A DNA stretch of 64,000 bases from assembly GCA_019321725.1 (NCBI GenBank), contig CM033119.1, positions 14,520,694 through 14,584,693 on the forward strand, given 5' to 3'. A model generated the notes under the pieces. It searched no databases. It saw nothing but the letters and a program-made list of their open reading frames with translations, and was not told the origin of the DNA. This DNA is from Paulownia fortunei (lineage: Eukaryota > Streptophyta > Magnoliopsida > Lamiales > Paulowniaceae). Below, piece after piece: positions 12,716 to 24,417 of this stretch (positions are counted from its first letter, which is position 1; every line of letters starts with the position of its first letter). Position numbers and translations under genes: made by a program.

Positions 12716-14410
12716 ACTATCCCTAAACTTACCTTTTGTTCATCCTCAAGCAAAAGTCAAAATCAAATAATTATAGGCTCATACTTTGATCATGAATTAC
12801 TAAACTTCATCAACCAATTCAAGTACCTCATCAATCTTTATTGCACATGCATCCAAAGGTTAGTCAAAAAGCCGAATGATACTACAAAAATTGTTTCTGC
12901 AATCTTGTCATGAATTCAAATGTGTGTGTGTATGAAGTGTCAAGTTCAAGTATCATGCATGCATTTTCGGTATGAATTTTACAACCAATGACCTCTTTGG
13001 TCAAAGCAAGAAATTTCTTTGGTGCTCCATAAGCTTGATTTTCATACACTTTCTCCACTAATGTAGGCACCACACAAACTTAGATCAATAGGACTTTAAT
13101 AAACTTGTAACATAAGACTTAGATTTTAGCTGCCAGGAAAGGGTAAGGATAACAGAAAACAAGAGAGCTAAGTGTTTTTGCACTTCAACATCTTTACTCT
13201 CCTCTTTTTTTCTTTATTCCCCATTTTTCTCCATTTTTCCTTTTTTGGATTCATGATTTTCATCATGTTCTTTTTGCTTCATACATATATTTTTTATATG
13301 CATTTTTTTGTTTTGTTTTCTTTCTATCTCATGTGTTTTTTTCCATGAATCCCAAGGTTTTATTTTTTTTTCTTCATTCTTTCACAACCCCCAAACTTAT
13401 TTCTTTTTGTCGAATTGAGTTGTAAAGTCTCCTTTACTTGGGTTAATTTCTCATACACCCTGAATTTTTCATTCTTGTACCCTCATCAAAAGTGCCCAAT
13501 GTGTCATACATTAAGGTCTCTTAGGGACAAGTCATGATTTTTCGAGTTGCACAAGGTGGATGTAATGAGCTTACATGAAATAAAGTCGAATGGTGATAAT
13601 TCATATACTTTGCATATGTCATTCTTTTCAATAAGGCACAATGGGGTGACTAGTGATAGATATGTACTCATGGTAGGCTTGAAAGGCTCAAACGAGTCAA
13701 AGATGGCTTAAATTATTTGCAAATTTACTAGTTATCTAGGATTTCACCTCAAATAGGAATCAATCAAATCTTAGAGCACCACAAAATAACCAATAAAACT
13801 CATCAGAAGTACAATCCAACACCAAATAGCACGTAACTCACAAGACTTTGACACAATGTGTGCAATGGAAATTCACTCATGACAAAGATCAAATACACAC
13901 AAGAATCTCCATGTCACAAGATTAATAATCTTTCTTTCCTCTAGACTCATTAGATATCATCATAGCTAATCAGTCATCAAGAAATTCATTTTATCACAAA
14001 GCATGAACTCACTAAGTTTGTTAACAATGCATGTTTGCACTTAGACTCAAATTACACAAGATATGTAATTCACACACAAAGTTTCAACAAAAATCGTAAA
14101 AATTTGCTTAATGTTTCACAAAAAACTCAAACATAAAAAATATAAATCCCACCCCCAATCTTAAAATTAACATTATCCTCATTGTTTAAAGAATTAAAAC
14201 ACATAAAATAGGGGGAAAGTAGGAATTACCTTTCCATTAGATGATTCCCTTTGAGTCCATGGAAGGTCCACATATATCACCAAAGAGACGTCTAACTACA
14301 TAAGAAAAAGAGACATGAAAACACATGGGCTATGCACAAAATACCAAGAATAAAGAAAAATAAAACAACCAAAATACTAAATCCTAAAAGAATAGTTCTA
14401 CTTTGTTGTC
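12716..14410 (-). other. gypsy 3' noncoding region between integrase and LTR
   Basis: No coding frame. 12,716-13,340 matches 2,645-3,255. Long 3' noncoding regions between the integrase end and the LTR are usual for Tat/Athila elements. Pyrimidine-rich runs (13,200-13,400) are their polypurine tracts seen from the plus strand. Confidence 0.55.
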
Positions 14411-15300
14411 TTTAATAGTAGATGTGGTACTATCAACGCTACCCCCAAATATGGCTTCAACATTTGTCTATTCACTTTGAAAGTGCCCGTGTTCAGAGTG
14501 TAAACCTCAACAACTCCGGAAGGAAAGATTTTGGTGATGGTGAAAGGTCTGGGCCACTATAACTTTAACTTGCCTAAAAAGAGTTCCAGTCGTTAATTGT
14601 ATAAGAGCACAAGATCCCCTTCAACAAATTCCTTCTTCACAATGTGTTTATCATACCATCATTTAATCATTTCCTTATAGAGTTTAACATTCTCATATGC
14701 TTGGCCTCGAAACTCCTCCATCTTATTCAATTGCAACCACATGTTTTACCCTGTAGTTTGCATATCAAAGTTCAGAAATTTGATAGCCCAATATACACAA
14801 TGGTCAAGTTCAACATGGAGATGACATACTTTACCAAAGACCAACCTATATGGTGACATCCCAATAGGTATTCTATATGCCATCCTATAAGCCTATAAAG
14901 CATCATCAAGTCTCAATACCCAATCCTTTCTAGTAAAGCTCACTATTTTTCAAAATTCATTTAATTTTTCTATTGGACACTTCTACTTGTTCACTCGTTT
15001 TGGGGGGATATGAGGTAGAAATTCTATAGGTGACTCCTTACTTAATCAAAAATTTCTCAAAGTGCTTATTACAAAATAAGAGCCACCATCATTAATAATC
15101 GCCCTAATGTGCCAACTATAATGAAAATGTCTTTCTTAAAAAATTTAACCACTACTCTAGGGTCATTAGTGCGAAATGCTTCCACTTCAACCCATTTAGA
15201 CACATAATCCACAACAAGTAAAAATCTAGTAGAGCAAAAACTAAGAAAAGGACCCATAAAATCAAGCCCCCACACATCAAAAAACTCGCATTCAAGAATA
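14411..15300 (-). pseudogene. Ty3/gypsy integrase, core and C-terminal part
   Basis: Minus-strand translation gives the integrase core start FFDVWGLDFMGPFLSF at about 15,230-15,280, then VVDYVSKWVEVEAF, RMAYRIPIGMSPYRLVFGK at about 14,840-14,890, MEEFRGQAYENVKLY at about 14,680-14,730, and the C-terminal PFTITKIFPSGVVEV and NRQMLKPYLG at about 14,440-14,560. These are standard landmarks of Tat/Athila integrase. Several stops and frameshifts break the frame. The domain is split from its zinc-finger part by the inserted element at 15,301-16,544; the two halves join across the insertion. Confidence 0.85.
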
Positions 15301-16544
15301 TTATTTTAAGCTTTAATATCATTTTACCTCCCTCTACTTTTGTTGATTATCACTTTACTCTCTTATACTCTCAATTGTCTCACTTTACCACCTTGTATAC
15401 TCATTCTATCTCACTTCAGCCCCTGTGTACTCTCATTATCTCACTTTACTCCATTGTACTCTAAAATAATTAACCAAATTACTATTATCAATTATTTATA
15501 ATAAAATTACTTTAAAAAGTTCTAATATTAATAGACTTGTAATTATGTTTTAACATTTTTTCAACTTAATTAATAACATTTAACATTAAACTCATTTGAA
15601 ATTTTATTTCTCTTAAATTTTAATAGTTATTTTTCATAAATATAATTCATCTTAAATTTCTATATTGTATGATATTTTTTATTAGCTAGGGCATTTTACT
15701 TATAAATATTCTACTTATCATAAATATAAAATATATATAACATATTTCTAAAAAATATTTTTTTATATACATAAAGTATTACTAATAAATTTCTCATTGT
15801 TAATGAAATTATTAAAATTTCATAAAATAATGTTAAATTAAAAAAAAAGTTATTTTTAGGTACAATTTAATACTATTAAATAAATTATCAATAGTCAAAT
15901 TATCATGATTTAATAGTTACTATGTTCTATTTAAAAAATCATAGTCATTTTAGTATTTAATTTTATTACTGTTTACTTGATTATAATGATTATTTTTTGA
16001 TTTAACATAGTTTCTATTAACTTATGATAATTCTATTAATATTAAAAAAATTATTATTAATATTTTATGTATTTAGTAAGATATTATTTAAAAATATTTT
16101 ATATAGTTTTTGAATTTGTAATGAGTAGAAAATTTATATGTAAAATGTAGTAGCTAATAAAAAATATTCTATTAGATACTAATTTAATAGGAACTATGTT
16201 AAATTAAAAAATAACTATTAAAAGTCAAGTATAATAAAATTTTAAATAAATTTAATGTCAAGTCTTAATTAATCAAATTGAAAAAAAAATATTTGAATAT
16301 AAATATAAATCTATTAATTTTAGAATATTTTAAAGTAATTTTACTCTAAATAGTATGTAAAAGTAATTTGATTAATTTTGTTAGAGTATAAGGGGGCAAA
16401 ATGAGACAGTGAGAGTAAAAGAGGGTAAGTAAGAGAGAATGAGAGTACAAGAGTGGTTAAAGTAAAATAATTGAGAGTACAAGGGGGTAAAATAATACTC
16501 CACAAGAATAGATGGGGGTAAAAAGGAATTGACCCTTATTTTAA
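15301..16544. mobile_element. foldback Mutator-type MITE with 9-bp target duplication
   Basis: Element 15,310-16,535 (1,226 bp) is bounded by TTATTTTAA at 15,301-15,309 and again at 16,536-16,544, a perfect 9-bp target duplication. The left end aligns with the reverse complement of the right end from the tip: TTTTACCTCCCTCTACTT against TTTTTACCCCCATCTATT, then repeated TACTCTCA phrases. Alignment continues far inside: TTTTTTATTAGCTA, ATTTTACATATAAAT and TGTTAAATTAAAA-like blocks occur on both arms. So the element is essentially one long imperfect palindrome centred near 15,922. It has no gene. Removing it and one copy of the duplication rejoins the integrase (METPLK-like end to ILECEFFDVWG). 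Size and duplication length point to the Mutator superfamily. Confidence 0.9.
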
Positions 16545-17150
16545 AGGCATTTCATGTCTCTTAGAGATGTATCCAGTTCTTTGACACCTCTCACAACAAG
16601 CAACATAAGTATATGCATCTTTATATAAAGTTGGCTAATGAAAAATTGGATTGGAGTACCTTAGCAATTGTTTTTGAAGTACCAAAACGATCACCTTCCT
16701 CCTGGTCATGATAATGGTTCAATATAGATAGCATCTCCTCTTCAGGCATATATTACCGCACGATGTTATCTATATAAACTTTGAACAAAAATGGATTCTC
16801 CCACAGATAATGTTTAACATCCGATTTTTTTTCCTTTAATGAAATGAAAGATAATGTGGTAGGACTCTGGACACATTGTAATTAGTAAAGTGTGCAAACC
16901 AAGGAGGTAATGACATAGCATATAATTGCTCATACAGAAATTTTTCATCAATTAGTTCAACATCATCATGCTCAATACTAGGACTCTCTATTCTAGAGGA
17001 GTGATCTGCAACATCATTTTCCACACCCTTTTTATCTCTAATTTTAAAGTCATATTCTTGTAACAAAAGAATCCATCTTATCAACCTTGGTTTTGTATCT
17101 TTCTTAGTAAGAAGGTATTTAAATGCAGAGTTGTGATACTCAAGCTTCTT
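16545..17150 (-). pseudogene. Ty3/gypsy RNase H end and integrase zinc-finger region
   Basis: Minus-strand translation from about 17,140: SAFKYLLTKKDTKPRLIRW, LLQEYDFKIRDKKG, VADHSSRIES (RNase H and tether, about 16,970-17,115), PPWFAHFTNY at about 16,900, then a damaged zinc-finger segment ending RGVKELDTSLRDMKC next to the foldback insertion. This is the upstream part of the integrase at 14,411-15,300. Its 5' continuation is lost at about 17,132-17,150, exactly where the next LTR starts, so that LTR or its element inserted here or a deletion ended here. Confidence 0.85.
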
Positions 17151-19790
17151 ACTACTAATATAACCAAATATGATTCAAGCATTACATATTAATTGCGTGC
17201 TATTTGCACTGGTATGACATCATATAATTTATTTTATTTTATACGGCGTTCTTAATCATTAAACTTAATTTTGAAGCTCTCGCATAGTATTGATTATCAA
17301 ATCCCCTAACCTAAGTGGTTGATTTTGTATTGAAATAAGTAGAAATTTAGGTAACAATATACTAAATAGTATTAGGTTACACGTGGTAACCTTAGGAGTT
17401 CAAAAGGTGTCACCAAAAAGTTTATAGAAAGTGAGTCGGTTCGATATGAATTTTAATATTATATGTATATTTAAATCATACACTTGGGATAACTATACAT
17501 ATAATACTATGATTTAAATGTTATATAACTAGGTTCATAGGTTTGTAACACTATCGGTGCACAAATTTATCAATCGGTTAAGAACCGATGATTTTTTGGG
17601 TGAAGAACCTAATGAACGAACATAGGAATTAGCTACGGGAATGAATGGTGATGAAGATAGGTTGCAACCAAATAAAAATATGTGAGACACACAAGACTAG
17701 GGCTGCAAGATAAGGGAGAAAATTAGATATACCATTACATGCACCTCAAGCTTATGCCACCTCATGCTTAGACTTATCAAGCTAGCACCTCAATCAATTG
17801 TTTACTCTTAAGCTAACAGCCATAACTTGAACCTTCTTCTGAACTATTTCAGCTTCTAAATACATGGAAAAAACTCTCTAAATAAGTCCTAAGTGATTCC
17901 AACCAAAAAAGAAGGCAAAACAAGCAAAGGGAAGGAGAAATAACCAAGTTCAAGTAGAAAACTGTGCAAGGTGAGCTTAACATACGGGTGTGGCATGACT
18001 TTCAGATTTATTTTGAGGTTTATTAGCTTATTAATCTTTGAATATTATTTATAAATGTGTTAGGATGTTATTAGATAGGCTTTGATGCATAAAGAAAGGG
18101 TTTGTGGCTGGGAATATTTGATAGAAAAACACTTGTGCTAGAAACTATCACCTTGCTGTATTCTTGTGTTTTAGGCTTCAAAAGTGTATGGTATATTGAA
18201 TAAATCCTGTAATTATCATCATATACATGTTTATATATGGGTTAAGACTATTGGAATAAATTTTCATCGATTAGAAATTGAAGTTGGGCATGATATTGAA
18301 GAAACACTCAAAATTGCCAAAGTAAGAATATCTGTTCTGGTGTGCTGTGAAGGGGATTGAATTACAGGACCTAGACCCATGTGTTTTGGAGTGAATAAAT
18401 TTTAGAGTGAATAAATATTCCTATGGATATCAAAATATCTATGAAACCTAATGTGGCAGCAAGGAAATTAAAGGTGAAAATCTGTCCTATTTAATAACTT
18501 AGTATGTTTTGGCCTAAACATGTTGTTATTGAGTTCTAACAATTAGGTACATGCTATTAAAGTGATAATACTTCAATTACATGATGTTTACATGTATTTA
18601 AGATGATAAATTAAGGTATTTGAGGGACTATATTGAGTTCTAATTTATGAAAGCTTGATTGTTACCTAGATAGTTTGGTGTTTAAGGTCTTAGTATAAGA
18701 TTTTGTACTTTCAACTTGGCAAATCAGGAATGGTGATTGATGTTGGGTAATATTACAGGCGATTTTACATCTAAGGTTGGAGAGGAATACTAAACAAATC
18801 TAGACTAAGCCACCAACTAAGTGAAAGATAAGTAAAGATTCATTTACAACTACAATGTATAGACATAGTTGATATGTGAATTATATGTAATATCATAAAT
18901 CATATGTGCATAGTAGAGGGCTTTCCACTGGGCATACATACATGGGTATTGTAATTGGCACGTCCATGCATCATATATGAGCATTGTGATAAATCTTCCA
19001 TTGAACGACATGATTCTGAGGAAAGAAAAATATTTTGCTGACCACTACTAGTGCACTGAAGCATGCATGGATTTGTATGGTTTTATGCATGGATTTACAG
19101 GTTCGCATGCGTGGATTTGCATGCGTATGAGTATGCATGGATTTGCATGCTTTTATGATTATTGGCCATTGGATTATGGCAGTGTACAGAGCTCTTTTTC
19201 GGTGCATGGGATAGTAGCGTTGGTCAAGAGCCCAAGAAAGAAATAATTTTGAGAGAAATATTTTGATGCATAAAATTGTATTGTGGGCATAACATTTTGA
19301 GATGCATTACTTGATATTGTGGATTATTTTTTAACATGCATAATCTTTACTTGTTGAGTGTTAGCTCATATAGTTTATGCATTATAGGTGAGTACGACGA
19401 TACTTGAAGCATCTTTTACTGGCTGGGCGGCAGTTGGAGCATCTGCAGGTGTCTGAGAGAATGTGTACATGGATGATGACCTATTGGGTTTTGTTGGCTT
19501 GTTATAATTTGAGTCTATTGTATTATATTTTTAGATTGGTACTATATTTCACTTTTAAAGCTTTACTGTATGTAAATATTGTGGTCATTGTGGGTGTTGT
19601 GCTTTTATATAAATATTGATCCTGCTATATACATGATATGTGTGAGAAAGTATTTTAAATAGGATTGTGCATGTAAGAAGTGATTTATCTTTTCTTAAAA
19701 TATTACAAAAAAAAAAAATTTGTATGCACACAAGGTCTATCATGTCAAATTATATAATATATATGATTGTGTAGTGATGGGGATATTACA
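17132..19790 (+). mobile_element. Ty3/gypsy (Tekay-like) 5' LTR, element A
   Basis: Starts TGTGATACTCAAGC and ends GGGGATATTACA, with a primer-binding site three bases later. Its start aligns with the start of the 3' LTR of element B (33,245: TGTTTTACCCAATCC, then shared ATATGATTCA), and the bodies are clearly homologous: GAACGAACATAGGAATTA, CACCTCAAGCTTATGCCACC, TATTTTGCTGACCACTACTAG. Near 19,060-19,160 it holds short degenerate repeats of GCATGGATTTGCATGC. At 2.66 kb it is long, as in the Tekay/Del chromovirus lineage. Small open frames inside it are not genes. Confidence 0.8.
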
Positions 19791-19793
19791 GAG

Positions 19794-19806
19794 TGGTATC
19801 AGAGCC
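19794..19806 (+). other. gypsy element A primer-binding site
   Basis: TGGTATCAGAGCC, complementary to the 3' end of initiator methionine tRNA, follows the LTR after GAG. Confidence 0.9.
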
Positions 19807-19962
19807 CAAGTCTTGATTCTGTAAACTGTCTATGTACATGATTTTAGAACTTGCTGAGCGCTGCCACGCCAGTAAGTTATACATTATCATATATTGCATT
19901 ACATATTCCATGAATTATATTGGTCATATGTTGTCAAACTTGTGTAAAACAACACTGCAAAA

Positions 19963-21010
19963 TGGTGAGAACTCATGGTGAGAGCAGTGGTGGTGCTAGA
20001 GCGCAGAGGATTGAGACACCCACTCCAGTTAATGATCAAGATACCATGATTAACTAGTTAACAGAGTTGATTGAATGATAGTCCGAACAGATTCAATAAT
20101 TGATTCGACAGAAGGATAATGGTGAGCAACCGTGGGTGGAAGTAAACCAACAGTGGGCGGACTATATATATATATATGGTGGGAGAATGATTTAGGAGGC
20201 TGGATCCTCGAACATTTGAGGATGCTATTGATCCTACCACTGTAGAGGACTAGATGAGGACCCTGGAAAACATGTTCCAGTACAGTAGGGTGCCAGTAAA
20301 GGAGAGGGTAATGTGTGCCAATTTCATGCTTTGCGATAGTGTAGGCCATTGATGGGACATGATCAGCAGCATAGAGGACATTACTACCATGAGCTGGGAT
20401 AGATTTAAGGAGTTATTCCGAAATAAATATTTCACAACCCCAGTTCACATGATGAAGATGAATGAGTTTATACAACTGTGACAAGAAGCGAGACTATTAG
20501 GGAATATATTCGTAAATTTGAACAACTATCCAAGTTTGCTACACACATGGTCAGCATTGAAGCACTGAAAGTAGAGAGATTTCTAGAGGGTTTGAGAATA
20601 GAGTTACACCAGGATGTGAATATGGCTGGTACTCAAGGGGTGATATTTTCACAGATAGCTGAGAGGGCGCTAGTGGCAGAACAGGCTGAATCAAGAATCG
20701 CTCTTGCATAGAAGGGTTGACAGCAATTCAAACAGCAGGGACAAAGATAGACTGTAGGGCAAAAGAGGCCAGTCTAAATGCAGAAGCCGATCTAAATACA
20801 GCAGTCGGGATTTAAATTTCAAGAAGAACGAAGCCAACAATAAGAAGGTCAAAGTAAGAGGCCACGGGTCAAACAAGAAAAAACACCGATGCAAGAAGCT
20901 ATATGCCAGAAATATGGTAATCGACATACTTGAGGATGCTATATAGATACCAGGATATGCTTTCAATGTGGAATGTTGGGACATATTGCTAAATTTTTTC
21001 TAGATAAATA
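19963..21010 (+). pseudogene. Ty3/gypsy gag remnant with zinc knuckle
   Basis: The frame opens at ATG 19,963 (MVRTHGESSGGARAQRIETP) and is broken by stops within 30 codons. Further on the gag capsid domain is readable across frames: FEDAIDPTTVED at about 20,215, SWDRFKELFRNKYF at about 20,395-20,435, then an open stretch 20,478-20,711 (TIREYIRKFEQLSKFA, VERFLEGLRIELHQDV, AERALVAEQAESRIA). A zinc knuckle lies at about 20,955-20,995: CFQCGMLGHIAKFF. The last of its four ligands is Phe instead of Cys. Gag would package the element RNA in virus-like particles; this copy cannot do so. Confidence 0.88.
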
Positions 21011-21023
21011 AAATCAAACCAGC

Positions 21024-21596
21024 CTAAGGAATGTACCTGCCAAGGTGTTCACCATGACCAGGGCAGATGCAGAGGCAAATCCATGGGTGGTGAGAGGTAA
21101 ACTTTATATTTTTAGTATTCCAACACTTGTGTTATTTGAATCTGGAGCCACGCATTCATTTTCATCCACTGAGTACATAAAGAGGTTGGGTAGAATTCCA
21201 GATGTAGCAGAAATTAGTTATAGTGTAATAGTCCCCTCTGGAGATGCTAGACAAACTGATCGGATTTTGAGAGCTTGTGCTATACTTGTTGAAGGTAGAG
21301 AATTACATGCTAATCTGATTGTACTGGATATGAATAATTACGATGTTATTTTGGGCATGGATTGGTTGTCAAAGTATGAGGCTACTTTCGACTGTAAGAA
21401 AAAAACAGTGACATTTCAACTTTCTGGAAAAGAGTCTTTCACATTTACCAGCATTATGAAGAATTTTAGATTCCCTGTGATTTTAGCAGTGAAGGCATAA
21501 TGATTACTCGATGATAGTTGCGAAGGGTACTTGGTGAGTGTCATGAACATTGAGGAACAACACCCACCAACTTTGAGTGAAATACCAGTGGTATGG
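21024..21596 (+). pseudogene. Ty3/gypsy aspartic protease remnant
   Basis: An open 151-codon stretch at 21,045-21,500 is a retropepsin-like domain: FTMTRADAEANPWVV, then LVLFESGATHSF around residues 27-38, RACAILVEGRELHANLIVLD around 77-96, and YDVILGMDWLSKYEATFDC around 99-117. The active-site triad, normally Asp-Ser-Gly, reads Glu-Ser-Gly, so catalysis is probably lost even where the frame is open. Downstream of a stop pair the linker YLVSVMNIEEQHPPTLSEIPVVW is still readable to about 21,596. There the element jumps directly to the integrase tail; reverse transcriptase, RNase H and the integrase core are missing. Confidence 0.9.
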
Positions 21597-22204
21597 GAGT
21601 TGGAAAACGAAGCCTACTTGGTCCAAAAATAGTTCAACATACCGCTAAGGTAGTGGAGAAGATACAAGAGAGAATGAAGATTGTGCAGAGTAGACAGAAA
21701 AGTTATGCAGATAAACAGAGAAAAGATCTAAAGTTTGTTATAGGGGATCATGTGTTCTTAAAAGTAGATCTCATGAAAGGTGTTATGAGATTTGGAAATA
21801 AAGGAAAATTCAGCCCAAGGTATGTCAGCCCATTCGAGATTCTCGAAAGAGTTGGTGATAAAGCTTATACAGTGGCCTTACCTCCATCATTATCTAGTGT
21901 TCACAATATTTTTCATGTGTCTATGTTGAGAAAGTACATTTCAAACCTTTCTTATGTGTTGAGTTATGAACCATTGGAATTGACTCCTGATTTAGCCTAT
22001 GAAGAGAAACCAGTGCAAATTTTAGATCAGAAGGAAAAAAAGTTGAGAACGAAAAAGATTCGACTTGTTAAAGTATTGTGGAGGAATCATTCTATAGAAG
22101 AGGCCATGTGGGAAAAACAAGAAGAAATGCAAAGCAAGTATCCAGAATTATTTGGTACGTTAAATTTTGAGGATAAAATTTTTATAAGGAATGAAGGATT
22201 GTAA
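21597..22204 (+). pseudogene. Ty3/gypsy integrase C-terminal region with GPY/F-like and chromo-type tail
   Basis: An open frame of about 203 codons to TAA at 22,204. Landmarks: LLGPKIVQHTAKVVEKI, RQKSYADKQRKDLKF, GDHVFLKVDLMKGVMRFG, FSPRYVSPFEILERVGDKAY (GPF/Y module, with Ser for Gly), VHNIFHVSMLRKYI, YEPLELTPDLAYEEKPVQILD, KKIRLVKVLWRNHSIEEAMW. The final part is the chromodomain-like tail of Tekay/CRM chromoviruses. It starts inside the domain, without a proper beginning, because it follows the deletion junction at about 21,597. The frame is better preserved than the gag part. It ends at the start of the next LTR. Confidence 0.9.
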
Positions 22205-23040
22205 TGTCCAATTCTCTCTTACATAGCCAATAATAAGCCTCTTGCATGAATATGCATCTAATTAATGTGTATTATTGAATTATGGCATACAAATAGAATG
22301 ATTGCACGAACTTGAATAATTATTATTATATGCTATAGCTATGCTTTAACATGCATTATTACATGAAATATGAGATCAAACTTTTGTTTCTTGATTTAAC
22401 ATATTCCTTAAGTGCCCTTTTTGTTGTGAAAAGCTCGATATCTCGTTTAAGGAAGATTGATGTGTTGAATGGCCATGAAATGAATTATTTGTATTGCTCC
22501 ATACTAGTTATATGCTAAAGTGATTAATTGCCTAAATATTTACTTGAAATATATTACATTTGGCTATGAACTAAAAGTATGCAAAATGGTGTAATTTGAT
22601 TGGTTGGTTGACTAGGTTGCATGGAATCATTCTAAACCGCATTGCACTTGATTATAACACCAAAGTATCAATTTTTGTCATCTCCCTTGCTCATAAACGT
22701 GGCTTTTGGCATGAGAAGACACCAAGCATGATGCAACCAATCATAGCCCTCCACTTACCTCTCTTTGAAAGGTCAAAAAAATTATTTTCATCCATATTTC
22801 TTGTGGAAGCACCTCAAAAATGACCAGCCCTTATTCTCCTAGGTTTTTCCCAAATTTTTACACTCTCATACTCACAAAAATTAAATTCAATCCATAGGAA
22901 TCCATAGAACACAAACTAGAACAAGTTTCCACTCTTTTAAGCTTGAAAACCATTGATTTTGAAGTTTAATTCCAACTTAATCAAGGTATATTCTTTTTCA
23001 ATGTTTCTTATGATGAATTTGTAGTATCTTGGATGGTTAC

Positions 23041-23630
23041 ATGTTTTAGTACATTTTTGTATGATTGGAAACTTAAGTAAGTTACACTTGAAGTCAAAAT
23101 CATGTTAGTTAAGCTATTTGATAAGGGAGACTGTGTGTGCCATTTGACAAGGTCATGAAAGGAGATATTTTAGAAGAAACTCATACTACTCCTTACTCTG
23201 TACACCCACGTAGCACAAAAATGTATAAGGACTTACAACAACACTACTAGTGGCCTAAAATGAAGAGAGATATAGCAAAATTTATGGTTGAATGTCTAAC
23301 TTGTCAACAAGTTAAGATTTAACATCAATGACCATCAGGGTTGTTGAAACCTTTATTGATTCCATAGTGGAAATGGGAGCACATTACAATGAACTTTGTG
23401 CTTAGATTACCTAGAATAAAAAAGGGGTATAATTCCATATGATTGAAAACTTAAGTAAGTTTTAGTACGTTTTTGTACGTTACATGTTACCTGTACATTT
23501 TTGTACGTACGTTACATGTTACTTAAGTAACTTAAGTAAGGGCACATTACATGTTTTAGTACGTTTTTGTACGATTGAAAACTTAAGTTACACTTAAAGC
23601 CAAAACCAAGCTAGTTAAGCTAGTTTTTAG
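23041..23630. repeat. duplicated and shuffled ACTTAAGTAAG / TTAGTACGTTTTTGTACG block
   Basis: 23,041-23,117 and 23,551-23,627 are near copies (ATGTTTTAGTAC, GATTG-AAACTTAAGT, AGTTAAGCTA). Between 23,440 and 23,550 the same words recur in scrambled order, including GTACGTACGTTACATG and repeated TACTTAAGTAA. The integrase fragment sits between the copies. Confidence 0.8.
23118..23440 (+). pseudogene. Ty3/gypsy integrase zinc-finger fragment inside an LTR
   Basis: Translation shows the HHCC zinc finger: EETHTTPYSVHPRSTKMYKD followed by WPKMKRDIAKFMVECLTCQQ, then LLKPLLIP, WKWEHITMNFVLRLPR and KKGYNS, the start of the catalytic core. The zinc ligands are all present (two His, two Cys), but stops interrupt the frame at two or three places. 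It is out of place, within LTR-like sequence and downstream of an integrase C-terminus, so it was moved here by insertion or rearrangement. Confidence 0.85.
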
Positions 23631-24417
23631 CAAAATTGATAGTCTTGTGAAATTGTTTAATTTACTTATTTCTATTGATTTTGTAATGCTTATATGGTGT
23701 CTGAAGGTACCTACAAATGATTGTGAATAATAACAATTAGTTTGCTTAATTGAAAGTTAGAATCAATTTAAGTTAGAACCAAGTTTACGTTATTTTAATT
23801 TAGGTTGTGTTCATGTTTTGTGGGTTGCCCTAATAATTATGTTTGAATTATTAGTTATTTAATGACTGCCCTAAAGTTTAAAGTCTGGAATTAGTAATAA
23901 AATATGGAGTATGCAGTATTTTTAAGGTTATGTAATTGATATGGAATTATTTACAAAAGATTGAAAAGTGTATATGAACTTTAACTAGCATAGACTAAAT
24001 GATTTATAAAAAGCATATTAAATAATACATGATTTGATTATGTTAGACCTTTAACACATCCTATATTCCAAAGAGATTGGTCTTTTCACTTGCCACAAAG
24101 TGGACTTGAGGTAAGTTGAAGCTTTCATTTGCTGTATCACAAGAATCATATAATGTTGTTTATGTTTTAATGTGATTGTTATTATTTGTCAAATAATGTA
24201 ATGTTTGATATATTTATGGTTCATGACGCATGACATTATTAAGAATATAATGAGATTTTTGAAAAGAAAGTATGGTACTTGATAGATGGTCAGGTAGATA
24301 TGCGGGAGGGACTGACGGACCCAACAAATGGTGATAAATGTTTGAGGTCGAAAAACTGGTACAGAAAAGTCATAATGAATGAGATAGAATACGGCTAATA
24401 CCTGAGGTTGAAACACC

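Noticed and set aside
18971..19207. Open frames of 78 codons with repeated His/Thr-rich wording (also 29,096-29,369)
   Set aside because: They are readings through the GCATGGATTTGCATGC repeats of gypsy LTRs, present on both strands and in all LTR copies.
20050..20435. Three overlapping minus-strand frames over the gag remnant, and 20,691-20,984
   Set aside because: Antisense shadows of the plus-strand gag; the plus strand carries recognisable gag motifs.
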